This document shows positions 1 to 7,934 of a stretch of DNA of 10,047 bases, in pieces. Origin of the DNA: JAJNBA01 sp035696925 (GTDB taxonomy: Bacteria; Actinomycetota; UBA4738; HRBIN12); NCBI GenBank assembly GCA_035696925.1, contig DASSDW010000248.1, forward strand, positions 1 to 10,047, given 5' to 3'. The position numbers and the translations under genes are program-made. Under the pieces are notes generated by a model. It had not been told where the DNA came from. It worked only from the letters and a program-made list of their open reading frames with translations, and searched no databases. Each line of letters starts with the position of its first letter. Position 1 is the stretch's first letter.

Positions 1-630
1 GACTACATCGTGAAGCCCTTCGACACGCCGGAGCTCCTGGCGAGGATCCGTGGTGTCCTGAACCGCGCGAGCGACAAGCGATCCCTCTCGCCGATGACCG
101 GATTGGCCGGCAACGTCGCGATCGAGGACGAGATCGAAGGCCTCGTGTCCAGGGAGGAGCCGTTCTCGGTCCTCTACGTGGATCTCGACCGGTTCAAGGC
201 CTACAACGATCGGTACGGGTTCCTGCGCGGAGACGAAGCGATCCGCGAGACCGGGCGGGTGATCGGCGAGGCGTCGAGGCAGATCGTGGGTACGGAGACG
301 TTCGTCGGCCACGCCGGGGGTGACGACTTCGTGGTCGTGGTGCCGCCGGAGCAGGCCACCGCGGTGGCGCAGCAGATCGTGCAGTCGTTCGACGAGCTGG
401 CGCCGACGCTCTACGACCTCGACGACCGGACGAACGGCTACATCGAGGTCACGAACCGGCGGGGCGACCTCCAGCGGTTCCCGTTGCTGACCCTGTCGAT
501 CGGGATCGCTTCCACGGAGAAGCGGATGTTCCGGCACTACGCCGAAGCGATCACGGTCGCGATGGAGATGAAGCAGTACACGAAGGAGACGGGCGCCTCC
601 TCGTGGTCGATCGATCGCCGCTCGAGCTGA
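1..630 (+). CDS. Response regulator with C-terminal GGDEF domain (diguanylate cyclase), 5'-truncated by window edge
   Basis: The reading frame is open from base 1, so the gene begins upstream and only the last 209 residues are visible. The first residues (DYIVKPF, then PELLARI) are the end of a phosphoreceiver (REC) domain, with the conserved Lys at visible residue 5. A GGDEF domain follows: MTGLAGN (32-38) matches the usual LTGLPxN entry motif, DLDRFK (61-66) carries the metal-binding Asp, and the active-site loop reads GGDDF (106-110). GGDEF domains make cyclic di-GMP from two GTP, and fusion to REC makes this a likely phosphorylation-controlled cyclase. The fourth loop residue is Asp instead of the usual Glu, so activity is likely but not certain. 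No RxxD inhibitory site is present five residues before the loop. A same-strand SRPBCC gene follows after 67 nt. The family call is firm. Confidence 0.93.
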   Translation, partial: DYIVKPFDTPELLARIRGVLNRASDKRSLSPMTGLAGNVAIEDEIEGLVSREEPFSVLYVDLDRFKAYNDRYGFLRGDEAIRETGRVIGEASRQIVGTETFVGHAGGDDFVVVVPPEQATAVAQQIVQSFDELAPTLYDLDDRTNGYIEVTNRRGDLQRFPLLTLSIGIASTEKRMFRHYAEAITVAMEMKQYTKETGASSWSIDRRSS

Positions 631-697
631 GCCGCTGAACGCCGAGAAGCGAGCCGCGAAGCGTCGGCGCCCGGTCGTCATCGAGGTCTCCGACACG

Positions 698-1156
698 ATG
701 CCGGGACCGCCCGAGGTCGTCTGGACACTGATCACGGACTGGGAGCATCAGGGTGACTGGATGCTCGAGGCCTCCGACTTCGAGGTGATCGGCGACCAGC
801 GAGAAGGGGTCGGCGTCGAGGCCAGGGCCACGGTGCGGATCGCCGGCATCAAGACCAGGGACACGGTGCGCGTGAGCATGTGGGAGCCTCCAAGGATCCT
901 GGTGATCGATCACCTCGGATGGGTCAAGGGGAGCGGCGAGATCCAGCTTCAACCCGTCTCCGAGGGAACCCGCATGCGCTGGAAGGAGACGCTGTTCCCT
1001 CCGCCGAGGCTCGGGCCGATCGGCCGGGTTGGTCTGCGCCTCGCCCGCCCTCTGATGCGCCGGGTCTTCGTTCGCGATCTCCGTGTGCTCCGCGGGTTGG
1101 TTCGGTTGGGCGCGAGCGAAAGCGGTCACTCCAACGGCGCGGGCCGGGCGAGGTAG
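698..1156 (+). CDS. SRPBCC (START/polyketide cyclase-like) family protein
   Basis: This 152-residue protein has the START/Bet v1-like helix-grip pattern: PGPPEVVWTLITDWEHQGDWM near the N-terminus (PPEVVW then a tryptophan-rich WEHQGDW helix end), alternating beta strands (VEARATVRIAG, TRDTVRVSMWEPPRILVI), and a long C-terminal amphipathic Arg-rich helix (residues about 110-140). Members bind hydrophobic ligands or act as cyclases or chaperone-like proteins, and the ligand cannot be read here. The start is uncertain. ATG 698 has a weak GAGGT at 683-687, 10 nt upstream. However, the in-frame residues just upstream (VVIEVSDT) look like the family's first beta strand, and the frame stays open back to 572 with no ATG, GTG or TTG, only a CTG at 635. 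It follows the GGDEF gene on the same strand, and its last 31 nt overlap the convergent REC-EAL gene. Confidence 0.8.
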   Translation: MPGPPEVVWTLITDWEHQGDWMLEASDFEVIGDQREGVGVEARATVRIAGIKTRDTVRVSMWEPPRILVIDHLGWVKGSGEIQLQPVSEGTRMRWKETLFPPPRLGPIGRVGLRLARPLMRRVFVRDLRVLRGLVRLGASESGHSNGAGRAR

Positions 1157-2319
1157 AAGCCCTGGCCGTAGCGCACCCCGAGCTGCCGGAGCGCGTGCAG
1201 CTCGCCCGCCGTCTCGATCCCTTCGGCCACGATCGTCATGTCGGTCTCGGCCGCGAACGAGATCAGCGCCGCGGCGAGCGCTCGGCGCCCCGCGTCCCGG
1301 TCGATGTCGTGCGTGAGCGAGATGTCCATCTTCACCATGTCGGGGGCGAGCTGCAGTGCGTGTCGCAGGCTCGCGTACCCGGCCCCGACGTCGTCGACGG
1401 CCACCCGGAGCCCGCGCGCCCGCAGCGGCTCGAGCGCCTCGGCGAGTCCCCCGTAGTCGTCGATCGCTTCGTGCTCCGTGATCTCCAGGACGATCCGTTT
1501 CTCCATGCCGTCCAGCTGTTCGGCGAGCTCGGCGGAGGCCGCGGTGCGATGGGAGCAGTTGATCGACAGGAAGGCGTCGTCCGGGATCCTCGGGAGTCCT
1601 TCGAGCGCCTCCCTCATCGCGCGGAGCTCCAACTGGAGACCGAGCTCGAGGGCGGTCGCCTCGGCGAACCAACGGTCCGGCGGCTTCACGGGGATGGAGC
1701 CGAACCGCGCGAGCGCCTCCACCCCGATCTCCTCGCGGGTCTCCAGGTCCATGATCGGGTGGTACACCATCCAGACGCCGTGACCGGTCACGAACCGCTC
1801 GATGTCTCCCCGGAGCGCCAGGTCGGCGTCTCGCTCGATCTCTTCCCGGCGGAGCTGCGTGGCGAGCTCGGCCACGACCCCGCTCATCACCTCGGCCGAC
1901 AGGCTCGTGCCTCCCTGGGCGACCTTCTCGATCCCCTGGACGAGCTCGTCGGCGGCGGTGCCCTTCACGAGGTAGCCGACGGCACCGGCCCGCAGCATCT
2001 CGAGCACGTTCGTGCGATCCTCGTACGCGGAGAGGGCGATCACCCGGGTCCCGGGCGACACCCGCGTGATGCCGCGAGCGGCGTGCGGCCCACCGCCCTC
2101 CGGCATCCGGACGTCGACGAGGGCGACATCGGGCAGGTTCGACTCGGCGATCCGGATCGCCTCCTCGGCATCCGCCGCCGTGCCGACCAGCTCGACCCGT
2201 TCCTCATGGCTGAGGAGCTCCGTCAGTGCGACCCGGAGGCCGGGCTCGTCGTCTGCGAGGAGCACCCGGATCGGATCGTTCTGGCCGCGAAGATGGAGGA
2301 TGGTTCCGTCAGAAGCCAT
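1126..2319 (-). CDS. Response regulator REC-EAL, cyclic di-GMP phosphodiesterase
   Basis: This 397-residue protein has two domains. REC spans about residues 16-135 with the acidic pocket D23-D24-E25, phosphoacceptor D69 (VALVDVRMP), S97 and K119. The LSAYED and AGAVGYLVKG strings resemble NarL/LuxR-type receivers. The EAL domain spans about 165-395 with E201-A202-L203 in EALARF, N254 (SINCS), E279 (LEITEHE), D309-D310 (AVDDVGAGY), K330 (VKMD), E366 (VAEGIET) and Q386 (GQGFYLARP). All of these are metal-binding or catalytic residues of active EAL phosphodiesterases, which hydrolyse c-di-GMP to pGpG. Regulation by phosphorylation from a histidine kinase outside the window is expected. The ATG at 2319 has no ribosome binding site but sits 8 nt after a good promoter, which suggests leaderless translation. 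It diverges from hutU and converges on the SRPBCC gene. Confidence 0.95.
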   Translation of the reverse strand: MASDGTILHLRGQNDPIRVLLADDEPGLRVALTELLSHEERVELVGTAADAEEAIRIAESNLPDVALVDVRMPEGGGPHAARGITRVSPGTRVIALSAYEDRTNVLEMLRAGAVGYLVKGTAADELVQGIEKVAQGGTSLSAEVMSGVVAELATQLRREEIERDADLALRGDIERFVTGHGVWMVYHPIMDLETREEIGVEALARFGSIPVKPPDRWFAEATALELGLQLELRAMREALEGLPRIPDDAFLSINCSHRTAASAELAEQLDGMEKRIVLEITEHEAIDDYGGLAEALEPLRARGLRVAVDDVGAGYASLRHALQLAPDMVKMDISLTHDIDRDAGRRALAAALISFAAETDMTIVAEGIETAGELHALRQLGVRYGQGFYLARPAPLE

Positions 2320-2327
2320 CGCGCGGG

Positions 2328-2356
2328 ACGCTACAAGCGAAGAGGGGCCTGCTCAA
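2328..2356 (-). promoter_or_regulatory. Promoter of the REC-EAL gene
   Basis: Read on the minus strand, TTGAGC (2351-2356) is followed by exactly 17 nt and TAGCGT (2328-2333), a good match to the housekeeping sigma consensus with TANNNT at -10. The ATG follows after 8 nt (2320-2327) with no Shine-Dalgarno sequence, so transcription probably starts at or within a nucleotide or two of the start codon. This is the best-matched promoter in the window. Confidence 0.6.
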
Positions 2357-2365
2357 GCACCTGGG

Positions 2366-2371
2366 TAGCAT
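2366..2371 (+). promoter_or_regulatory. Possible hutU -10 element
   Basis: TAGCAT fits TANNNT and would place a transcription start near 2378, giving a leader of about 88 nt before hutU. No convincing -35 is seen at the right distance. The position of the inverted repeats just downstream (2379-2413) would suit repressor control of this start. This is only a candidate. Confidence 0.3.
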
Positions 2372-2378
2372 CTTTGCC

Positions 2379-2413
2379 GTAGCCCGGGTGGGGGTTACCC
2401 GGATGGGGGTATC
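2379..2413. repeat. Two overlapping inverted repeats / tandem 15-bp repeat, candidate operator
   Basis: A 15-bp unit starting CCCGG occurs twice in tandem (2383-2397 and 2398-2412) with 12 of 15 positions identical. Seen differently, there are two dyads with 6-bp spacers. GTAGCCC (2379-2385) pairs with GGGTTAC (2392-2398) with one mismatch, and GTTACCC (2394-2400) pairs with GGGTATC (2407-2413) with one mismatch. The core of the second is a perfect TACCC-N6-GGGTA (2396-2411). Overlapping dyads of this size in a divergent control region are typical of a dimeric repressor bound twice. The regulator is unknown and none is encoded in the window. Confidence 0.45.
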
Positions 2414-2453
2414 GGCCAAGATGGTGCCCTCGATGCGCCCGATCGTGGTGCCG

Positions 2454-2462
2454 AAGAGGAGG
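2454..2462 (+). promoter_or_regulatory. hutU: Ribosome binding site of hutU
   Basis: AAGAGGAGG lies just before ATG 2466. Its GAGG at 2456-2459 gives a 6-nt spacer, while the downstream AGGAGG gives only 3 nt. It fixes the hutU start at 2466, which also matches the family's N-terminus. hutU is one of only two genes here with a clear Shine-Dalgarno sequence. Confidence 0.7.
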
Positions 2463-2465
2463 CAG

Positions 2466-4127
<1,662 letters not shown>

Positions 4128-4152
4128 TACGTGTCCGGTCGCGTCGGGCCGG

Positions 4153-4158
4153 TAGGCT
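4153..4158 (+). promoter_or_regulatory. -10 element of a leaderless metF transcript
   Basis: TAGGCT (TANNNT) ends 6 nt before the GTG start of metF at 4165, and no Shine-Dalgarno sequence lies between. This is the layout of leaderless actinobacterial genes. No clear -35 is seen. It implies that metF can be transcribed independently of hutU, although read-through is also likely. Confidence 0.45.
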
Positions 4159-4164
4159 CGTCGC

Positions 4165-5115
4165 GTGAAGGTGATCGAGCATCTCGCGAACGCCACGAAG
4201 CCGCTGGTCAGCGTCGAGATCATCCCGCCGCGGCGAGGCGGGAACGTGGAGCGCATCTACGAGGCGGTCTCGTCGCTGCTCTCGTACGAGCCGCCGTTCA
4301 TCGACATCACGAGCCATGCCGGCGAGACGGTGTGGGACGAGGTACCGGGTGGCACGTTCCGCAAGCGTGTGACCCGCAAGGCGCCGGGCACGTTCGGGCT
4401 GTGCGCCGCGATCAAGTATCGCTTCGATATCGATCCCGTCCCCCACGTCCTGTGCAATGGGTTCACGCGCGAGGAGACCGAGGACGCGCTGATCGAGCTG
4501 AACTACCTGGGGATCGAGAACGTCCTGGCGATCCGCGGCGATGGCGAGCGGCGCGTGCCGGCGGAGGGGCGCAGCGCGAACGAAGGCGCGCTCGAGCTCG
4601 TGGGACAGGTATCGGCGATGAACCGCGGCGAGTACCTCGAGGACCTGGCAGAGTCCACGCCGACCGATTTCTGCATCGGGGTGGCGGCCTATCCGGAGAA
4701 GCACGCCGAGGCGCCGAACCTCGAACGGGACATCGCGGTGCTCGTCGAGAAGCAGCGAGCCGGCGCCGAGTACGCGGTGACCCAGCTGTTCTACGACAAC
4801 GAGGTCTTCTTCCGGTTCGTGAAGACGGCTCGCGATGAGGGCGTCACGATCCCGATCGTCCCTGGCCTCAAGATCCTCACGCGGCGCTCACACGTCACCA
4901 GCATCCCCCGGACGTTCAACGTCTCGGTGCCGGAGGCGCTCGTCGGTGAGGTCGCCGCGGTGGACGACGATCGCGTCGCCGAGGTCGGGATCAAGTGGGC
5001 GTTCGAGCAGACGATCCAGCTCTTCGAGCAGGGTGTCCCCTCAGCACACTTCTACGTCATGCAGGACACCGGGCCACTCGTGTCGTTGCTCGAGATGCTC
5101 AAGCGCACTCTCTAG
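4165..5115 (+). CDS. metF: Methylenetetrahydrofolate reductase (MTHFR)
   Basis: MTHFR reduces 5,10-methylene-THF to 5-methyl-THF with FAD, feeding methionine synthesis or the reverse. The 316-residue single-domain TIM barrel shows E18 in VEIIPPRRGG (the substrate/proton-relay Glu region), LGIENVLAIRGD (115-126) with the flavin-contacting Asp, YPEKHAEAPN (176-185), AVTQLFYDNEVFFRF (204-218) with the substrate Gln at 207, and HFYVMQ near the C-terminus. These variants (YPEKHxEAPN, TQLFYDN) resemble the MetF type I recall from Bacteroidota more than the Escherichia coli type. The GTG start has no ribosome binding site and sits 6 nt after a TANNNT hexamer. It lies between hutU (37 nt) and hutH (43 nt), an unusual position that suggests handling of histidine-derived one-carbon units. 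The family is sure and the physiological direction is inferred. Confidence 0.95.
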   Translation: MKVIEHLANATKPLVSVEIIPPRRGGNVERIYEAVSSLLSYEPPFIDITSHAGETVWDEVPGGTFRKRVTRKAPGTFGLCAAIKYRFDIDPVPHVLCNGFTREETEDALIELNYLGIENVLAIRGDGERRVPAEGRSANEGALELVGQVSAMNRGEYLEDLAESTPTDFCIGVAAYPEKHAEAPNLERDIAVLVEKQRAGAEYAVTQLFYDNEVFFRFVKTARDEGVTIPIVPGLKILTRRSHVTSIPRTFNVSVPEALVGEVAAVDDDRVAEVGIKWAFEQTIQLFEQGVPSAHFYVMQDTGPLVSLLEMLKRTL

Positions 5116-5134
5116 CGCTCGACCATCGGCGCTA
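5113..5134 (+). repeat. Short inverted repeat after metF
   Basis: TAGCGC (5113-5118, including the metF stop codon) pairs perfectly with GCGCTA (5129-5134) across a 10-nt loop. There is no T-tract after it, so it is a weak candidate for a terminator. It ends 11 nt before the hutH -10 and may be an operator or nothing. Confidence 0.25.
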
Positions 5135-5145
5135 ACCCCCGGTAG

Positions 5146-5151
5146 TAGCCT
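5146..5151 (+). promoter_or_regulatory. -10 element of a leaderless hutH transcript
   Basis: TAGCCT (TANNNT) is followed by 7 nt and the GTG start of hutH at 5159, without any Shine-Dalgarno sequence. Just upstream, TAACCCCC (5133-5140) repeats in inverse the GGGGGTTA at 2390-2397 of the hutU control region, a possible shared half-site. No clear -35 was found. Confidence 0.45.
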
Positions 5152-5158
5152 TCGCGCC

Positions 5159-6685
5159 GTGACGGTCGCGGTCGGGGAGACGCTCACGCTGGCAGACGTG
5201 GCCGCGGTCGCGGCGGGTGCCGACGTCACCTTCCCCACCAGCGCGCGTCAGCGGGTCGCCACCGCTCGGACCGTCGTCGACGACGCCGTCGCGTCGGGCG
5301 ACGTCGTCTACGGCGTCACCACCGGGTTCGGCGCCCTCGCCAACGTCCGGGTCGATCCCACGAAGGCATCGGATCTGCAGCACGGCATCGTCCGTTCGCA
5401 TGCGACGGCGATCGGGCGTCCGCTCCCGCGAGACGAAGCGCGAGCGATGCTCCTCCTCCGCGCCCATGTCCTCGCGCTCGGTCATTCCGGGGTCCGTCCC
5501 GAGCTCATCGATCTCATGGTCGCGATGCTGAACGCCGACGTGATCCCGGTGGTGCCGGAGCAGGGGTCCCTCGGTGCCTCCGGAGACCTGGCGCCGCTGG
5601 CGAACCTCGCGCTGCCGTTGATCGGCGCCGGCCAGGTGCTGACCGAGACCGGCGCCGAGTCCGCGACGGACGCGTTCCGACGAGCACACCTCGCGCCCCT
5701 GCAGCTCGACGCCAAGGAGGGCCTCGCCCTCGTGAACGGCACCCAGGGCATGCTCGCGATCGGAGCGCTCGCCGCCGAGCGGCTCTCGTCGCTCGCTCGG
5801 ACCGCCGACGTGGTCGCGGCGATGACGATCGAGGCGGCCCTCGGCACGGACGTCCCGTTCGACTTCCGGCTGCAACGCCTCCGTCCCCATCCGGGACAGG
5901 CTGTGAGCGCCTCGAACCTCCGGTTGCTGCTGGAGGGGTCGCCGATCCGCGCGTCGCACCGCGACAGCGAGCACCTCGTGCAGGACGCGTACTCGCTCCG
6001 CTGCGCGCCGCAGGTCCACGGGGCCACGCGTGACGTGCTCGCGTACGCGCGTGGCGTGCTCGAGATCGAGCTCAACGCAGTGTCCGACAACCCGATCGTG
6101 CTGTCCGACGACGGTGAGATCGTGTCGGGAGGGAACTTCCACGGTCAGCCGGTGGCGGTGGCGATGGACGCGCTGGCGCTCGCGACCGTCGGGCTCGCGA
6201 GCATCAGCGAGCGCCGCTTGTATCGATTGCTCGATCCCGCGCTCTCGAACGGGCTGCCGGCCTTCCTCGTGCCGGAGAGCGGACTGAACAGCGGGTTCAT
6301 GCTCGTCCAGTACACGGCGGCCTCGCTCGTCTCGGAGTCGAAGTCGCTCGCGCACCCGGCGTCGGTCGACTCGATCCCGTCGTCCGCAGGTCAGGAGGAT
6401 CACGTCTCGATGGGGATGACGGCCGCTCGGCACGCGAGGGAGGTCGTCGCGAACGCCGAGACCGTCGTCGCGCTCGAGGCGCTCGGCTCCGCGCAGGCGC
6501 TCGACCTGCGGGCGCCACTGGAACCCGGTCCCGCCACGCTCGCCGTGCGACACGCGTTGCGAGCGGCGGTCCCCTTCTACGACGCGGACCGCGAGTTCGG
6601 TCCCGACATCGCGGCCGCGGTCAACCTCGTGCGCGCTGGCGAACTCGCCGCGGCGGCGGAGACCGTGACCGGGCCTCTCGGCTAG
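5159..6685 (+). CDS. hutH: Histidine ammonia-lyase (histidase), HutH
   Basis: HutH deaminates L-histidine to trans-urocanate and ammonia, the entry step of the hut pathway, in the cytoplasm. The protein is 508 residues, the normal length. The self-forming MIO cofactor triad A140-S141-G142 lies in GSLGASGDLAPLAN. Y51 in YGVTTGFG is the catalytic Tyr region. Q75-H76-G77 and S80-H81 match the Ser-His pair typical of histidine rather than phenylalanine lyases. LVNGTQ (191-196), VQDAYSLRCAPQVHG (274-288) and QEDHVSMG (412-419) are further family blocks. The GTG start was chosen because the protein then begins as expected and lies 7 nt after a TANNNT hexamer. A longer open frame upstream overlaps metF and is not credible. 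Its stop codon shares a CTAG with the stop of convergent hutI. The identification is secure. Confidence 0.98.
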   Translation: MTVAVGETLTLADVAAVAAGADVTFPTSARQRVATARTVVDDAVASGDVVYGVTTGFGALANVRVDPTKASDLQHGIVRSHATAIGRPLPRDEARAMLLLRAHVLALGHSGVRPELIDLMVAMLNADVIPVVPEQGSLGASGDLAPLANLALPLIGAGQVLTETGAESATDAFRRAHLAPLQLDAKEGLALVNGTQGMLAIGALAAERLSSLARTADVVAAMTIEAALGTDVPFDFRLQRLRPHPGQAVSASNLRLLLEGSPIRASHRDSEHLVQDAYSLRCAPQVHGATRDVLAYARGVLEIELNAVSDNPIVLSDDGEIVSGGNFHGQPVAVAMDALALATVGLASISERRLYRLLDPALSNGLPAFLVPESGLNSGFMLVQYTAASLVSESKSLAHPASVDSIPSSAGQEDHVSMGMTAARHAREVVANAETVVALEALGSAQALDLRAPLEPGPATLAVRHALRAAVPFYDADREFGPDIAAAVNLVRAGELAAAAETVTGPLG

Positions 6686-7911
6686 CGCGCCCGGTCGACC
6701 GCCTCGCCGCCGATCACCGTGGCAGTGACCGGATCGTGGCCGGGCCGGTACGGCACGTGGGCGAACGACGGACCGTCGAGAAGCACCAGGTCCGCTCGCT
6801 TGCCCGGCTCCAGCGTGCCGAGCTCTGCGTCGAGCCCGAGCACCCATGCCGGGTTCGCGGTGGCCGCGGTCAGGGCCTCGAGCGGCGTCATCCCGTAGAG
6901 CGAACACGCGAACGCGATCGTCTCGGGCATCGAGGAGATCGGTGACGTGCCCGGGTTGAGATCGGTGGCGATCGCGAGGGCGGCGCCGGCGTCCCGGAGC
7001 GCAGCGACGGGCGCCGGGGCCGCCCGGAGGGTGAACGTGGAGGCGGGCAGGAGGACCGCCGCCGTCGCGCCCTCACCGAGGGCGGCGACGCCCGCGTCGC
7101 TCACGTGATTCAGGTGATCGGCGCTCCGCGCCCCGAGCGCGGCGGCGGCCTCCGCCGCGCCGCTCCGATCCAACTGGTCTGCGTGCACGCGGAGCGGGAG
7201 ACCGGCGGCCGAGGCCGCCGTCCCCACCCGCTGCAGGTCATCGAGCGAGAACGCGATGTCCTCGACGTAGATGTCGACCGCATCGGCGAGTCCCTCCGCC
7301 GCGGCGGCGGGAAGCAGCTCCTCGCATGCCGCACGCACCCAGTCGTCGCGCGACCAACCCTCGGGCACCGCGTGACACGCGAGCAACGTGACCCGACAGA
7401 TCTGCGGCGCCGCCTCGGCGAGCCGACGGGCGAGCCGGAGCTGGCGGAGCTCACCCTCGATCGACAGCCCGTATCCGGTCTTCAGCTCGGTCGCGGTCGT
7501 GCCGAGCGCGGCCATCTCGAGCACCAGGGACTTCGAGAACGCGAGCACCTCGTCGTCCTCGGCCTCCGCCAGCATGCGAGCGCTGCGGTAGATCCCGCCC
7601 TCGCCTCCGTGGAGGTCTCGGTACGACACGCCGGCGAGGCGCGCTTCGAACTCGTCCGCGCGCCAGCCGATGAACGGCAGGTGCACATGGCAATCGACGA
7701 AGCCCGGAACCATCGTTCCCTCGTCGACCCTGCCCAGCGTCACGGGCTCCGACGGAAGGTCGTCCGCGTCGCCGACGAACGTCACGATCCCGCCGTCGTC
7801 CCACGCCACGCCGCCGGGCGAGAAGAGCGCGGCGGTGGCGGCGACGCCTCTCGCGGGGCGCGGACCGCGGGCGGTCGCGCGCGTCGCCGCCACCGCCGCC
7901 CCACGCGCCAT
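6682..7911 (-). CDS. hutI: Imidazolonepropionase, HutI
   Basis: HutI hydrolyses 4-imidazolone-5-propionate to N-formimino-L-glutamate, the third step of histidine breakdown. It is a 409-residue metal-dependent amidohydrolase. The metal motif HVH (H75, H77) lies in VPGFVDCHVHLPF. ELKTGYGLS (142-150) holds the substrate-binding Lys/Tyr block typical of HutI. H180 (LLACHAVP), H243 (VHADQL), H266 (SADHLNHV) and D317 in ATDLNPGTSP complete the active site. The C-terminal NPAWVLGLDAELGTLEPGKRADLVLLD is the usual composite beta-sandwich end. The N-terminal 40 residues are Ala/Arg-rich and poorly conserved, so the exact start is less sure, but ATG 7911 lies 7 nt after a TANNNT hexamer. It is convergent with hutH and co-directional with the cupin gene 42 nt upstream. 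Confidence 0.96.
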   Translation of the reverse strand: MARGAAVAATRATARGPRPARGVAATAALFSPGGVAWDDGGIVTFVGDADDLPSEPVTLGRVDEGTMVPGFVDCHVHLPFIGWRADEFEARLAGVSYRDLHGGEGGIYRSARMLAEAEDDEVLAFSKSLVLEMAALGTTATELKTGYGLSIEGELRQLRLARRLAEAAPQICRVTLLACHAVPEGWSRDDWVRAACEELLPAAAAEGLADAVDIYVEDIAFSLDDLQRVGTAASAAGLPLRVHADQLDRSGAAEAAAALGARSADHLNHVSDAGVAALGEGATAAVLLPASTFTLRAAPAPVAALRDAGAALAIATDLNPGTSPISSMPETIAFACSLYGMTPLEALTAATANPAWVLGLDAELGTLEPGKRADLVLLDGPSFAHVPYRPGHDPVTATVIGGEAVDRAR

Positions 7912-7918
7912 CGCGGAA

Positions 7919-7924
7919 AGCCTA
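7919..7924 (-). promoter_or_regulatory. -10 element of a leaderless hutI transcript
   Basis: On the minus strand TAGGCT is followed by 7 nt and the ATG of hutI, with no ribosome binding site. It is identical in sequence to the metF -10. It implies that hutI does not depend wholly on transcription from the cupin promoter. Confidence 0.45.
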
Positions 7925-7934
7925 GCCTCGCCGT

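Noticed and set aside
880..2382. 500-codon plus-strand open frame across the SRPBCC and REC-EAL genes
   Set aside because: It runs antisense to the clear REC-EAL gene and out of frame with SRPBCC. The protein shows no motif.
2396..2411. Similarity of TACCC-N6-GGGTA to copper-responsive CsoR operators
   Set aside because: The half-sites look alike, but no csoR, copper chaperone or copper ATPase gene is in the window and the site lies before hutU, so assigning CsoR would be unsupported. Kept only as an unassigned operator.
2226..2465. Upstream in-frame extension of hutU
   Set aside because: It would overlap the REC-EAL gene antisense, has no homology to urocanase N-termini, and the ribosome binding site and family alignment both place the start at 2466.
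5113..5134. Intrinsic terminator after metF
   Set aside because: The stem is only 6 bp with a 10-nt loop and has no following T-run. It is listed only as an inverted repeat.
4835..5158. Upstream in-frame extension of hutH
   Set aside because: It is Ser/Arg-rich shadow translation of metF in another frame. Histidase homology begins at GTG 5159.
5132..6907. 591-codon open frame on the minus strand opposite hutH
   Set aside because: It lies opposite hutH across its whole length, is low-complexity and Arg/Glu/Gly-rich, and has no domain. It is a composition artefact.
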